Source of the DNA: Sacculina carcini
Lineage: Eukaryota; Arthropoda; Thecostraca; Sacculinidae
DNA: 64,000 nt
Direction: 5' to 3'
Assembly (NCBI GenBank): GCA_916048095.2
Contig: OU696579.1
Span: forward strand, 9,143,163-9,207,162
Made by a program: the position numbers and the translations under genes. Below are positions 13,701 through 25,791 of the stretch, piece by piece (position 1 is the stretch's first letter; each line of letters begins with the position of its first letter). The notes under the pieces are model-generated. The model did not search any database. It was not told where the DNA came from and worked only from the letters and a program-made list of their open reading frames with translations.

Positions 13701-13875
13701 ATGCCTATTATAATTGTTCCGAAACCAATTAAACAATATTATACACCTACATATTTGTTTACATAAGAGTTTAGCGTCAATAATGTGAGCCATCTGTAAT
13801 GACGGACGAAACTGCTATAAATTACTGATTCAAATACGGACTATTGCTTGACAACGATGTGTGTTTGTGATGCAG

Positions 13876-14691
13876 GTGTGGTTTCAGAACCGACGCGCCA
13901 AATGGCGAAAGCAGGAGAAGGTCGGACCGCAGGCGCACCCGTACTCGGCCTATCAAACTCCACTGGCCATGCCGGCCACAGTTGGCTCAGCTGCCACTCC
14001 ATTGCACGCGCAGTTTACTCAGCTCCAGTACTTGCGCTCCAAGAGCTCGGGTCTCGGCGATCCCCAGGCTCTTTTCTGCCCGCGTCTTCCTACTACTAGC
14101 ACTTTGCTGCAGCCGCCATTGGTTCACAGCCCCGGTGCGGCGGCGGCTGCGGCTGCGGCTGCGGCTGCGGCGGCGGCCGGATATCTCGGTCACCCGCTGG
14201 GAATGCTGCGAGATTACCCGCGTTCTCTGCTGCCTCCACTGCCCGCCTATTCGCCCACCGTTCACTCATTGCTGGTCAGTCTTTCAACTGGTCGACCGCC
14301 ACTGCTCGACCTGGCCGAATACAAAGCGGCGCTGGCTAGTCTCCAGCCAGCGACGGCGTCAACCCCCTCAGTACCAGCAAGTGCAACTCACCCGCCGTCT
14401 ACTCTGCCGAGCACTGCTTCTGTTTCGACGCTTGTTGGCGGCACTTCGACCGCTCCTTCTTCGAAATCGTGTCCCTTGAGCGTGCAGCGTCTCGCTGCAT
14501 CGTCAGCAACACAATCGCAGAGCGCCACTCCGCCTGCGTCCCGGGAGCAGCCGAGGTCCTCGTCGACGTCGCCAATTCCGCCGCCCACACCCGAGCTGCA
14601 CTCGTCGAGCATTGCTGCGTTACGGATGCGCGCACGAGAGCACGAGATGAGACTAGAGATGCTGAGACAGCGCGAGGACTTGTGCAGTTAG
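13876..14691 (+). CDS. hbn: Homeobrain-like prd-class homeobox protein, last coding exon
   Basis: The exon begins after the acceptor GTTTGTGATGCAG at GTG, which encodes homeodomain residue 47 (VWFQNRRAKWRKQEK). This is the classical 46/47 intron of prd-class homeobox genes. The rest encodes 271 residues. VGPQAHPYSAY directly follows the homeodomain, as I recall it for homeobrain. A Pro/Ser/Leu-rich middle has a run of 14 alanines near residues 88-101. The end is an OAR domain (SSIAALRMRAREHEMRLE, last 28 residues). The product should be a sequence-specific transcription factor in the nucleus; homeobrain acts in anterior/brain patterning in animals studied. The ARX OAR (IAALRLKAKEH) fits less well. 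The first part of the homeodomain is not visible. GC content is far above that of its surroundings. The reading frame is intact. Confidence 0.88.
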   Translation: MWFQNRRAKWRKQEKVGPQAHPYSAYQTPLAMPATVGSAATPLHAQFTQLQYLRSKSSGLGDPQALFCPRLPTTSTLLQPPLVHSPGAAAAAAAAAAAAAAGYLGHPLGMLRDYPRSLLPPLPAYSPTVHSLLVSLSTGRPPLLDLAEYKAALASLQPATASTPSVPASATHPPSTLPSTASVSTLVGGTSTAPSSKSCPLSVQRLAASSATQSQSATPPASREQPRSSSTSPIPPPTPELHSSSIAALRMRAREHEMRLEMLRQREDLCS

Positions 14692-17600
14692 AGCGACCGA
14701 CATTAGATCATTTAAATACAATGAGGTGACGTGTTCATTTGAGAGACGTCACTTCGTCTCGTGGGCGATGTCTCAATATTGTGTCGTCCGTCTGCATTTT
14801 GTGTCGTTGCCAGCGCTTGTTGTCATCGCCGTGATCCTGCGGAGGAAGCGAGTCAAGTGTAGTGCTCACAAAACGCTAGACACGTTGCAATTCCTGTGTG
14901 TACACATTCAACTTGCTATATACTGACCGCTGCTTATTATTCAGTAAATCACTGATCACTGTCTGATATGTTGCCGGAACAAATGCATATGCAAGGAAAC
15001 AGGCATGAAATTCACCCTAGTGAATGTTGAGGTAAGCCATTTGTATATTGCAAGGGTTTCAATGGTGATTTAGAAAATTTGCCACGCAAAATTATTCTAG
15101 TATAAATTCCAATTTGCACCATATTACGATCTAGACAACTTCACAGCACCAGATAATCCATTTAACCAGAGTGTGAAAGCGTTGAAGTTGTTTTGAAATT
15201 GCGATTTCAATGTGATTGCGATAATTATAAAATAGTTATGCACAACATATTGCACAAAGATTGATTTTAGTTCTGATAATCTATCACACACACGTATGAT
15301 GTACACACACACACACTTCAACATCTCACCAATTGCAATTAATCGCCACGCTGCTCAAATTATCGCACAAATGAACGCCTTCTCTTCAACACAAAGTCTC
15401 TTACATTCAAAACAACGATGATTTGCGATTAATTTCGGTGACAGCGTGATATTAATCGCTAGTGTGTGGACGCTTGAGAGTATGTCAATGTGTGAGGTTC
15501 ATACAAGATGTATGAGTAAATTGGTGTTTTGGTCTTCATTTTGCACGCGTGTGCATTTTGCGGCGGCATAGGTGAATTATAATCTGGTTTCCTACGGACA
15601 GATATTTGTGATTGTCTAGAAATTGTGTTATATTATGTAGTTTGTTGTGAATGTGTTATAATAGGGCTAAGCGTTCCTTACTATTTTGTGCTTTTCTTCA
15701 AAAAATCATTTATACTTGTCTCACACTAGGAAATAGTAACTACACTACTTGGAGCATGATACAACACACTGGCAGAATAACACTTCAGGCAGAATGTTGA
15801 ATATGCTTTTTGATGACTGATAAACCTACCTAAATTAAGCTAATACTGTTTTTATATTTTATGCTCTCTCTCGTAATTGCAATAATGACACTGTGGTAAT
15901 CTTGAGGTTTAACACAAACAGTCGCTCATGATACAAACCCCAACTTATTATTGGTAATATGTTCTCAATGTTTCCAAAGACATTGCATTGTGTGTGTGTG
16001 TGCTTTTACATTTCTGGCGCAGTGTGTAAATTATAATGTTTATGCGTGCCTCTGTCGCCCTTTCACACTAAATTCGGTCTACTCTGATGCGTAGAATTCA
16101 GCTTCCACCCTGAAACTCAGCTCTGATGTATTATGGGCCGGCATGGATGAGTGTTGCATCTTGCACACGCCTTTCACTCCTCTGCACGAATGACGGACTA
16201 AGTACTAGTACCGTATATTTTTACTTTTGTGATGGTATCACAAGACACTCAACGCACATTCCGTATAAATATTGACTTTGTGTTGTATCACAATTGACTT
16301 CAAAGTGTTTATGATTACAAACGTGTTTATGTGTTCCTAATTGTGACAACGAATATCAGATGTCAAAGTTGGTTGTTTGCTTTTGCTATTCGTTGTCCAG
16401 CGTGGCTACGTCCAATATATGTGATATAAAACACGTTTTCAGTATCTCGATCGAAGCGGATTAAAACTTGGTTGTTTCTATTCAGCTTTGACACGTGTAA
16501 CTAATTTCAGACAACGTTAGAGTATATCAAGCAGAATATATCAAGCTGGGAAAAATATTAATAAATGGTGGAAAAAAACAACGCAATATTGATTGATTAT
16601 GTACTTTGTTTCAAGTTAATTCAAGGATTTTTTTTTTACCGAAACAAATTGTTCAAGTTGAATTTCAACTTTACGCTTCATAATTTAGGAAAGAGTCTCA
16701 ATTCAACCAGTGGTGGATGTCATGACAATGACGAGCTTGTTCGCAATCACTGATTGGGTAACAAATCAAGGATATAGTGACCTCTGTGCGTATGCGCAAA
16801 GGTCATCGCTTTCAGTCCTAGTTGAGCGTGGCTTGCTTTACTTACTGGCTGCGGGTGTGTGGTTTGTTACTTCGAACCTAACTGTTTTTGTTTGATCTCA
16901 AGTTTATAATTGCCAACTAATTCAAATACTCGTTTTAGAAGCATTGCCCTCATCAGGATATTATCGGAAAAACAACGCGCCTGGCCGGCGTCTACTCGAC
17001 TAGCAAAATATCAACCTGCAAACTCGCACAATAAGGTAAGACTACTCCCTCTATTACTCCTTCATTATCATCAATATTATAACTTGTTCAATTAATCATA
17101 TACACATATACTACGAGGTATCCACGTGCGCCTATTGCAAGCTTGGACATTCATTATAAGACCAGTTGTTGAGATAACTTAACGAGATATGTGCCAATGT
17201 GATCAGTAGTTGTCAAAGTCTATTCAGTTGCATATAACACCTGTCAATATGAGCACCATTGGTTGAACGACACTATTCAAGACGGTACTGGATTTTGTTC
17301 ATATTTGCTGCATCATGGCTTCATCAGTCAAGCGATGACATCAGCAATCATTTGCTTCAAGTCATTTCTTTGCACACATTTTCTTTCATATATTTCAATA
17401 GAAAGAAGTTCATGGGGTGATAGCAGGTGGGCGATTCATTCAGTTGTGGTGCTACAAATTGGGTCAAAAAGTTACATGCTGAAGCTGTAACAGTAATTGT
17501 CGCCTCGATGAAGAAAACCAATTATTTGATCCTACATTATTCCACGTTCACTTCTTAAATATGACAATTAAACTTCACGACTGTTCACCTGGGTTCACCA

Positions 17601-18013
17601 CTGTAGACGAGTGCATATACGTGTGTGCGTGTGCATGTGCTGTTTCAAGTGTTGAGTGTTTGTGGAACTGTTGTTCTTACACATTCACAACAAAATTAAA
17701 CGACTGGACTTGTATCCACACCGTTAACATAATTCAGAACACTACACAACAGACATCAACAAAATCAACATAGGACAGATAATGTCTTGTGTGTCGTTCA
17801 AGTCACTGGACAAATTTGTGCAGCTTCATGCTCTTGACAATTCAGTATATCGTACATAGGTGCATACGTATAAAGCTAACTTTGTGTGTGCATTAATGCA
17901 GATATGGGGGGTGGGGGAAAATGAAGAGATCGAGAACACGCATAATCGATTCTGTCTTGCTTTTACATTGAGCTTACATTTTTCATGCGCTACGCAATTT
18001 TTCATATTAATTG
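14692..18013. other. 3' flank of the homeobrain-like gene and non-coding DNA
   Basis: I see no further exon. The sequence is AT-rich with few repeats. A possible hammerhead-like relic lies on the minus strand around 17287-17330 (CTGATGAAGCCATGATG followed by CAAATATG in place of the GAAA core). I did not find a clear polyadenylation signal close to the stop codon. Confidence 0.5.
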
Positions 18014-18160
18014 TACCGAATAATCAGAAACATCGGACAGTTACTGAAAAATCAGAAACACCAGTCAGTTACCGAATATTTAGAAACATCAGTCAGTTAC
18101 TGAATAATCAGAAACACCAGTCAGATACCGAATATTTAGAAACACCAGTCAGTTACTGAA
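18014..18160. repeat. 28-bp tandem repeat
   Basis: About five copies of a 28-base unit built from CAGTTACTGAATAATCAG plus AAACACCAGT. Two alternating variants occur (AATAATC and AATATTT), suggesting growth by duplication of a 56-base dimer. Confidence 0.9.
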
Positions 18161-18189
18161 CGCCTCAATATGAGTGGAATGTTGCATGG

Positions 18190-18249
18190 ATTGGTATTGT
18201 TTGGTATTGTCTGGTATTGTCTGGTATTGGTATTGCTTGGTATTGTTTG
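18190..18249. repeat. 11-bp tandem repeat
   Basis: Five to six imperfect copies of TTGGTATTGTC. Confidence 0.85.
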
Positions 18250-18450
18250 ACTATTAATACTATGAACAATTTTTAACACTATGAATGCTCAATAAAACGT
18301 AATGTATTGCTCAAAAATAAAATAAATGAAAACTCATCCTGTCAATGAGGCTGCATGCTGTATTTTTGCAATTCATCACACAATGCCGTCAATAGCACGC
18401 CTCTTACCTGTTTCCATGTTTGAGCGCTACCGCTGCGATGCGCACACGCC

Positions 18451-18455
<5 letters not shown>

Positions 18456-18532
<77 letters not shown>

Positions 18533-18540
18533 TACACAAT
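18456..18540. repeat. Compound (CA)n-(TA)n microsatellite
   Basis: Short CA, about 50 bases of TA, then CA again. It lies just upstream of a LINE tail. Confidence 0.95.
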
Positions 18541-18606
18541 CGCACACACACAGTTCTTCCTTTATGCGAATTTTATACATTGGACGAGAAACAACATTCC
18601 CAGTGT

Positions 18607-18765
18607 ATGACTACAATTCGTTGTCGTAAAAAGCAATCCCAACGTTGCTTTCTTGCGGCCACTGTGGCTACTTGGAATACGTTGAAGGAGGAGGCTTTCT
18701 CGCAGGGCAATTTGAAGAAATTCAAGGCCAAAGTAAATGAAATGCTACTGAAAGAGCGGAATTGA
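18607..18765 (+). pseudogene. LINE ORF2 C-terminal remnant (family B)
   Basis: The frame ends in FLAATVATWNTLKEEAFSQG and a following KKFKAKVNEML. This matches the pattern (C/S)FxxxTVxxWNxLP...SLxxFKxxL at the extreme C terminus of many non-LTR retrotransposon reverse transcriptases. Everything upstream of this tail is missing, and the copy abuts a TA microsatellite. It is followed by a long TTATT-rich 3' region and then a conserved 3' end found at two other sites in the window. Which clade it belongs to cannot be told from this piece. Confidence 0.6.
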
Positions 18766-19530
18766 CTGTTGAGTCTTATTAATTGTTTATTTATTCATAT
18801 TTGTTGTTATTTATTCAAATTTATTGTTATTTAATCATATTTATTGTTATATAATTTTATTTATTCATGTTTATTGTTATTTATTTTCTATTTAGTTTTA
18901 TTTATTCTTATTTTACTCTCTATTTATTACTACTTATTATTGGTTGTTGTTACTTATTAAATTATACTTTTACTCAGTGTTGGCTGTTGTTGTCTATTGA
19001 ATCATATTTATTTTTGTTGTTGCTTATTGAATCATATTTATTGTTGTTTCTGTTTATTGAATCATATTTATTATTGTTGCTGTTTATTGAATCATATTTA
19101 TTGGTGTTGTTGTTTATTGAATAATATTTATTTGTGTTGATCTTACTTATTGAATCATATTTATATTTATTTTTGGATGTTTCTTATTGGATCATATTTA
19201 TTGTTCTTGATTGTTATTTATTACTTATTTACTAATATTTATTCTTATTTATTGATGGTTGTTATTTACTGGATCACATATTTATTGTTGATTGTTATTA
19301 TTTATTGAGGAACGTGGGCGGAGTGACATTATGGAGTGTTATCGGATGATGGTTTATTACTTATTGCTATTTATTTATCATTTTCTTTCCAATTCTCTTT
19401 CTAGACTTTTTTCTTTTCGAACTCTCTTTCTCTCTTAATCTTTTGGGCGCTTCCGGTACATGGGGCCACCTTAGGGTTGTAATAGTGCTTGCACTCTTCC
19501 CATGCTACTGGATTTGCCTGTAATTAATAT
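18766..19530 (+). mobile_element. 3' region of a LINE (family B), with an AT-rich tandem array
   Basis: About 500 bases rich in TTTATTGTT, with a 33-36-base tandem repeat containing TTATTGAATCATATTTATT near 18985-19170. A conserved 3' end follows (about 19300-19525) with GGTACATGGGGCCACC and AGTGCTTGCACTCTTCCCAT, ending near ATTAAT. The same end recurs in reverse orientation at 56079-56300 and, shorter, at 44097-44200. That repetition identifies it as the 3' UTR of a dispersed element. Confidence 0.75.
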
Positions 19531-19619
19531 TGATATTATAGAAAGAGTGTACGAAAAGTACAAGAACCCATGTTTCACGTATTGATTGTGAATTTTCTGC
19601 TACGTAGTTAAAGGTGTAT

Positions 19620-19948
19620 GAGTGTGTGTATGTGTGTGTGTGTGTATGAGTGTGTGTGTGTACGTGTGTGTTTTACCGGCAGGAGGTTGTGCCTGTCAAT
19701 TTGATATGCAGTAATTATTGGAGCATTCGCCAGGCGGAATATCCCGCTGAGGTTCAATCAAAATAAACATGAGTAAACAGTATGTTACATGCCTGTAGAT
19801 GCCCACACACGCACACACACATTTGAGCGTGCTTTTGTGCGTGTGAGCGTGTTTGTACCTACACGTATGCAGTGCGTATGCATGTGAGATCGGATATACC
19901 TGCTGTTTCTATTTGCACAACCGAGAGATAGTGCACACACACACACAC

Positions 19949-20021
<73 letters not shown>

Positions 20022-20204
20022 ATGAATATGCGGGGCTGGCGCAGCTGGATGGACGCCAATTTACGACGAGTTTACGAGTGCGTTGTTTGAGACTAGCGGT
20101 ACTAATGATGCACTTTACTACTGTGGCTGCACGGGCTGTATCCAGCCGCGTGTAGGTGTCTCGCTGCTTGTGATAGCTCACAGGTGAATATGAACTGTGT
20201 GTGG

Positions 20205-20235
<31 letters not shown>

Positions 20236-20240
20236 CACAG
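19620..20240. repeat. Cluster of (CA)n/(GT)n microsatellites
   Basis: GT-rich repeats at about 19625-19670, a long pure CA tract at 19934-20019 and a short GT tract at 20200-20235. No supported coding sequence lies between them. Confidence 0.93.
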
Positions 20241-20836
20241 TTCATCGTTCAAAACTTGTGTTGCCAAGGAATACCTAGCTAACGCTTTCTCAAGCTAAAC
20301 GTTAAATAACTGCAATTAATTTTTCACTTCTAGTTTTGGTGCGTAATTTGTTGTGAAATTATTATTGTGATCATCACGATTTATAATTGTTTATTAAAAA
20401 TAGCTAAATAAATGGGGCTTAACCAATCATTCAACTCATTCAGTGTATCTTGTTGACAACGACAGTTTTCTAATTTTTCCCATGATATCTTAACATCAGT
20501 ATTCTGCACGGCTTGTACAGAACATCACCGTTAAACTGCATTGCAATTGTTTTAATAAAAGTCAATTACAACATTAAAAACACAGTCGCTGCTTGTTAGT
20601 GTGTGTCACGCCAGAATGCGCCCACAAACAGAAATCTTCCTAGAAGTTTGAACAAATGGAGTGTGCAGCTAAAAGCCCTGTCAACAAGCTGTCAATGTAA
20701 TTGTATGTTTATGTCTGACAATGCATGTTACTCTCAGCTCGCTGTGAGCGTGTGTATGAGTGCGTGTCTGTAAGAACATACAGCCAATTTCACGCCGGAA
20801 CTACACACGTGCATGCTTTTGGTCGACGATATTGCT

Positions 20837-20903
<67 letters not shown>

Positions 20904-22540
20904 AGAACATAGCCAAAATGTATATACCGTAAAACCTGTATTTGGACGGCAGCTCTAATTGAGGGACACCTCTGATAGAACGGCACCTTGGTAAAAACCA
21001 TTGAACAACAGAACGACACCTCTAATTGAAGGTCTATTTAATTTATTCTTCTGTTTTGGCAATAGCCATGAATTACCGATTTATAATAGTGAATTTATTA
21101 TTAATTATAGGAATGTATTATTAATATTCGGTATTATTAATTAATATTGTGTTTGTATATTTTGTTAAATAACTATGCATATAAATATCCATAATACAAT
21201 GTACCGTATTTTCTCGAAATTCTGTGTATTTAGTTAAAAAATAGAGAGGCTCGATCTAAATCACCGCCACCTCTAATTGAAGGCACTACGAGTTAAAGTT
21301 TGACAATTACGAGAGCGGCCTCCACTATGCCAAGCCCAATATCCTCGCCTGCCGTTCTCGCATATCCTCCTATCCTATTCTCATGTACATGTATCATATC
21401 CTCTCCTATCATCGCCTCGTATAAGACAACCAATGATATTAAGACCTATGATATTAAGTTACGACATATTTATCGTAATATAAGACAGCCTATGATATTA
21501 AGAACTATGACATTGAGTTAATATGAGACAACCTGTGATATACTAATATAGATTTGATTAGGCGATGTCAAGGAACAAAGCTACATGTTTATCCACAATG
21601 CTATCACATTATAATCTTTTGTAGGTAGATAATTTTTGTTTACATTTATTGTGACAATCCATGCTATGAAGCTTTTACAGATGGCTGATATTGTGATATT
21701 GTTTTCATAGTTAGTCAAATCCATGCTTTATTCTCATCAAGTGGTAAGACAACATGGGTCAATCATGTGGGCTGTCTGCAGGGTGTATGCATAACTCTGC
21801 CTGGGTGTATGTATGTGTGTGTGTGTGTGTATGTGTGCGTGTGTGTATCAGTCGGAAACAGTCAATCATGGCGAGAGACCGCTGACTGAGCCAGAGTGTG
21901 CTCATCAAATCAGCTGTCCTTCAAGGAGCTGATGAGTGTCAGTGGTCTTCAAATTTACCCTGCTGTAGCAGTCCAGCACTTGATCATGCATGACCGAATC
22001 AAGTTATTTAATCATCTGTTTAACAACCGATGCAGTTTTATTAAATTAAAACGTACCATAATATAAATTGCATCATATATTAGTACCACATAGACATATT
22101 TAAAAACAACAACAGCGTTAGACTGGGAGTATTTAGTTCGATTCATTTTGTGAAAATTATCCGATATTTATAGCTTGGTTCAAGTGAACAACGTACTTTC
22201 GATCGACAGAACAGGTCAAACATGAATTTAATAACTTTTAATTTATTCAAAATTTAACTTTATACCTGCTATTTATGCAGCCTTCAACAGCGTTTATAAT
22301 TGTGCCTGTAATTTTGAGTATATTATGAGATGTAAGATCTACGTTTGGTTTGGATACAGACACACACACTCACACACAATCACACAAGCACACACAATTG
22401 ACACACACATACACACACTTAGATCACACACACACACACATACACCCACACGCACACACACACACACAAACAGGCACGTTCTCGCAGCACCTCAAGTAAG
22501 AAGCTGTTATATTTTAAGCTATTAAATTGAGTAGAGATTC
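20241..22540. other. Non-coding stretch with a possible DNA-transposon relic
   Basis: A (CA)n tract lies at 20836-20900. Between about 20928 and 21295, the motif CTCTAATTGAAGG or a close variant occurs three times, and the segment starts near CCGTAAAACCTGTATTTGG. Some pogo/mariner-type elements look like this, but I could not match two inverted ends. Another CA-rich tract lies at 22360-22470. I see no genes. Confidence 0.4.
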
Positions 22541-23580
22541 AACAACAACAACAACAACAACGTATATTTATTGCGCATATAGATACCACACACGCGAGCC
22601 AAGCACAAAATGAGACACGACGATAGTGGGAGGCGGGTCGCAGCATCAACACAAATATGCGACATGTATAGTGAACACAAGGTAAACAAGTAAACAATGA
22701 AAACGAAGAGATAGTTTAAATAATATCATAAAAGGGATGAGATAATAGATGATTATAGTTTGGCGTAAGGCGTCAGAGAGTGGGTGACAGGTTCAAATGA
22801 TAAAGAGAATAGGTATTTGCGTAGGGAAGAGGTGAATGAAGCGTAGGAAGAAGAAAGAAGGATGTGAGAGGGGAGCGAGATGTAGAAGCGAGGTGCGAAG
22901 AAAGAGAAGGATTCTTCCGACCAGCAAGATTCATTTATAGATCGAGGACAGTTTAGAGGGCGAGTGAAACGAGGAGACAAGTGTGAGGACTGAGAAAGAA
23001 GGCGAACTAGATAATGAGGCTGACCTATACCAAGTAATAATTTGAAAATAATGCAGGCAATATTGTAGTGTACACGTGGGATGATGTGTAGCCAGCGGAA
23101 TTGATAAAGATATTGAGAAGTGTGACGGCAAGGAAGAGGAGACAACATACATCTACAGGAATGATTCAGGACCGATTGGAGAACTTTTAAGAAACAGCGA
23201 GGAGTGTTGAATTAGAGAGAAATACAGTAGTAAATGCGGGGAAATATAAGAGATTGTATAAACTTGATAGCAGACGCATGGTCCAGAAATGGGCGAATGG
23301 GATAGAGAGCACGGAGGATTAGTCGACAGGAGCGAGTAAATGAGTAAATATTATTTACAAAATTAAGAGATGAATAAGAAATGACACTCAAATTGCTCAT
23401 AAAAGAACGTAGAGGAAAAGGGAGGACAGGAGGAGTGAGCCGTGGTGGATGGTATACCATGAATTCGGTCTTGAATGAATTAATTAAAAGACGACGATAC
23501 AGATTCAGATATATTACACGGAAATTAAGCTATAAGAAAGTAGATGAAACAAAATTAAAATTAAGATGAACGCGGTTAAA
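22541..23580 (-). pseudogene. 5'-truncated, decayed copy of LINE family A
   Basis: Minus-strand frames align with the C-terminal third of the ORF2 encoded at 59126-62059. Examples are VYHPPRLTPPVLPFPLRSF (versus VFHPPRISPHSINLPL), ALYPIRPFLDHASA, FKLLLGIGQPHYLVRLLSQS, and ESCWSEESFSFFAPRFYISL (versus QSSWSSKSFYFYAPRIYNSL). Several frameshifts separate the pieces. The 3' end carries a (GTT)n tail (seen as CAACAACAA at 22541-22560 on the plus strand) followed by an ATTTATTGCGCATATAGATA segment, as in the full copy. It is dead. Confidence 0.85.
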
Positions 23581-24420
23581 ATAGCGAAAATATATCCTCG
23601 AATACAGCTATGGTTGTGTGATGAAAAACTGAATATGAGCTCACTGGCGTTTGAAGATATCGAGCACTCAGAACCGAAGTGATTACAGCGGAACTGAAGG
23701 TATGGGCGTAGCTCATAATATCAGCTCTAAACATAATATGTGCAGGTGCATATGCTTGTATTGCACCATTTTTCTTAAAACACTTAATGATACAATGTAA
23801 TGAGCATGCGCAGACGTTAAAATTTCTCCAACACTCATAAATCAGTTTAAGTATTGGCAGAGCTTCGTAAAACTCCTATATGCTTGTTTGGCCTGAACAC
23901 TTAACAGGTCATAGCAAATTTGCTACATAAATAACAGCTATTTGAACACATGCATACACACACAGACATACATACACAGAGACACACACACACACACACA
24001 CCCACGCACACAAGCGCACATACGAGTACTCGTACATGGATCGTTAATGCACACGAGTGTGGAAACACTGTGGGAATCGGGGCTCATAATTGAGCGTAAC
24101 TACAGACGGAACCATATTTGGCAGTTGGTAATTAAGCCAAGTGATCAAGTTTTATTGGACGTGCAGAGTTCCGACAGCACTCAGGCAGTTTCCGTTGGTA
24201 GACTGGTGCCAATAATCCAGCACGCCAACAAGCTCCATAAAACGTTTATCACTCGTATTCACAACGTGTATGTGTGTGTATGTGTACTGGCGCAGTTTTG
24301 ATTAGATGCCAATTACAGATGTATGCTTTCTCTTAAGCTTTGATTTCGATATTTTTAAGCAAATGCTATATACGTTTTAATCGAAAAAAGTTTGACACAT
24401 TCGCAGTTTGGCAATATGAA
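23581..24420. other. Non-coding, short CA-rich tract
   Basis: Nothing recognisable apart from a CA-rich tract at about 23950-24020. Confidence 0.5.
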
Positions 24421-24422
24421 TA

Positions 24423-25061
24423 CAGTCGGCTCTCCAAATAGCGGTCCCGAACAGACCGGGAAAATATTACGCTGCTTATAGGTTTCCGCTATTTGCAAGT
24501 GTGCTCTGCATCAACCTTTCTACTGTGAATCGTTCATGTTTTCACAAGAAATTTCATATGTCATATGTTCATATTCCGAATTGTCAATGTTATACCTAGA
24601 TGTGTGATTGTGGTTTATGTGACGTGATTCATGTGTTATTGCTGTGCGAAACTCCTACCAATCTGGTGTCCTAGAAGGCCGCCTGGTTTGTCTATGCCTA
24701 AAAATATGCCTGTTCAGATGTCTATTCCTATATGCGGTCCTAATAAAGCACTCAATCCTACCGATCGGCCTGCAACAGTCAACTGTTGTCAGTCGACAAG
24801 CTGGAGTGAACGTATTCCATACATCCTTCATTTAAGAATCACACAGAACCCTCGTCTTCCGCTATTTGGAGGTGTGCTATATGAGTAGGAACCAATATGT
24901 AATTCTGCTATTTGGAGCTTTCCGCTATTCGGATGTTTTAATTCCGCTGTTTGGAGAAGTAATTAACATGTATTTGATAGGCTTTTGATCGGGAGCAAGG
25001 AATTATACCGCCATTTGGATGATTCCGCTATTTAGATGACATCCATTTGGAGGGTCTACAG
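24423..25061. mobile_element. pogo/Tigger-like MITE, TA target site
   Basis: The left end, TA|CAGTCGGCTCTCCAAATAG, and the right end, GAGGGTCTACAG|TA, are inverted repeats with a shared CTCCAAAT core. Each is bordered by TA, the usual target of Tc1/mariner/pogo elements. The interior repeats a TTCCGCTATTTGGAGG-like sub-terminal motif several times. A related, shorter copy sits at about 37090-37426, sharing TTGTCTATGCCTAA and GTCGACAAGCTGGA. There is no transposase frame. Confidence 0.75.
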
Positions 25062-25111
25062 TATTCAGATATATTATACCTGCGAACTAACAATATAAAT
25101 TTCCTGCATTA

Positions 25112-25536
25112 TCAACCTGTATTTGTTACTGTATTTGTTACCTGTTTTTGTTACTGTATTTGTGACTGTATTTGTTACTGTATTTGTTACCTGTATTTGT
25201 TACTGTATTTGTTACTGTATTTGTTACCTGTATTTGTTTCTGTATTTGATACCTGTATTTGTTAACTGTATTTGTTACTGTATTTGTTACCTGTACGTGG
25301 TACCTGTACTTGGTACCTGTACTTGGTACGTGTACTTGGTACCTGTACTTGGTACCTGTACTTGGTACGTGTACTTGGTACGTGTACTTGGTATGTGTAC
25401 TTGGTACGTGTACTTTGTACGTGTACTTGGTACGTGTACTTGGTACGTGTACTTGGTACGTGTACTTGGTACGTGTACTTGGTACGTGTACTTGGTACGT
25501 GTACTTGGTATCTGTACTTGGTAACTGTATTTGTTA
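25112..25536. repeat. 12-bp satellite array
   Basis: About 35 copies of a 12-base unit. The left part is TGTATTTGTTAC-like and the right part TGTACTTGGTAC, with a later CGTGTACTTGGTA variant. The variants are grouped in blocks, so the array probably grew by local duplication. The period is a multiple of three, which gives open frames of 92-133 codons on both strands with no coding meaning. Confidence 0.95.
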
Positions 25537-25758
25537 GTACGCTATTTATAATCAAATACAGCATCTCAGCAACAAAAACTTTTAAATCTGGAAGATATGA
25601 ATAATTTTTGTGAAAACATTCATGGTCTCTAAGATGAATTAAATTAATTAATTTATGATTATCTGGGATTAATTATTCTAGAAAATTATTCATTTTGACA
25701 AAAAAGTAACAGCAATACATGATTACTGGGTTTGTGTATTATAAACACAACCTATAAT

Positions 25759-25791
<33 letters not shown>

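Larger units (their letters stand above)
8109..13875. other. Non-coding region upstream of (or introns within) the homeobrain-like gene
   Basis: Microsatellites lie at about 8363-8500, 10328-10420 and 10564-10730. I looked for the exon carrying the first 46 homeodomain residues and found no convincing match on the plus strand here, so it may lie outside the window. The last few hundred bases before 13876 are AT-rich intron ending in GTTTGTGATGCAG. A GC-richer patch at 11960-12160 has no recognisable protein domain and could be regulatory. Confidence 0.5.
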
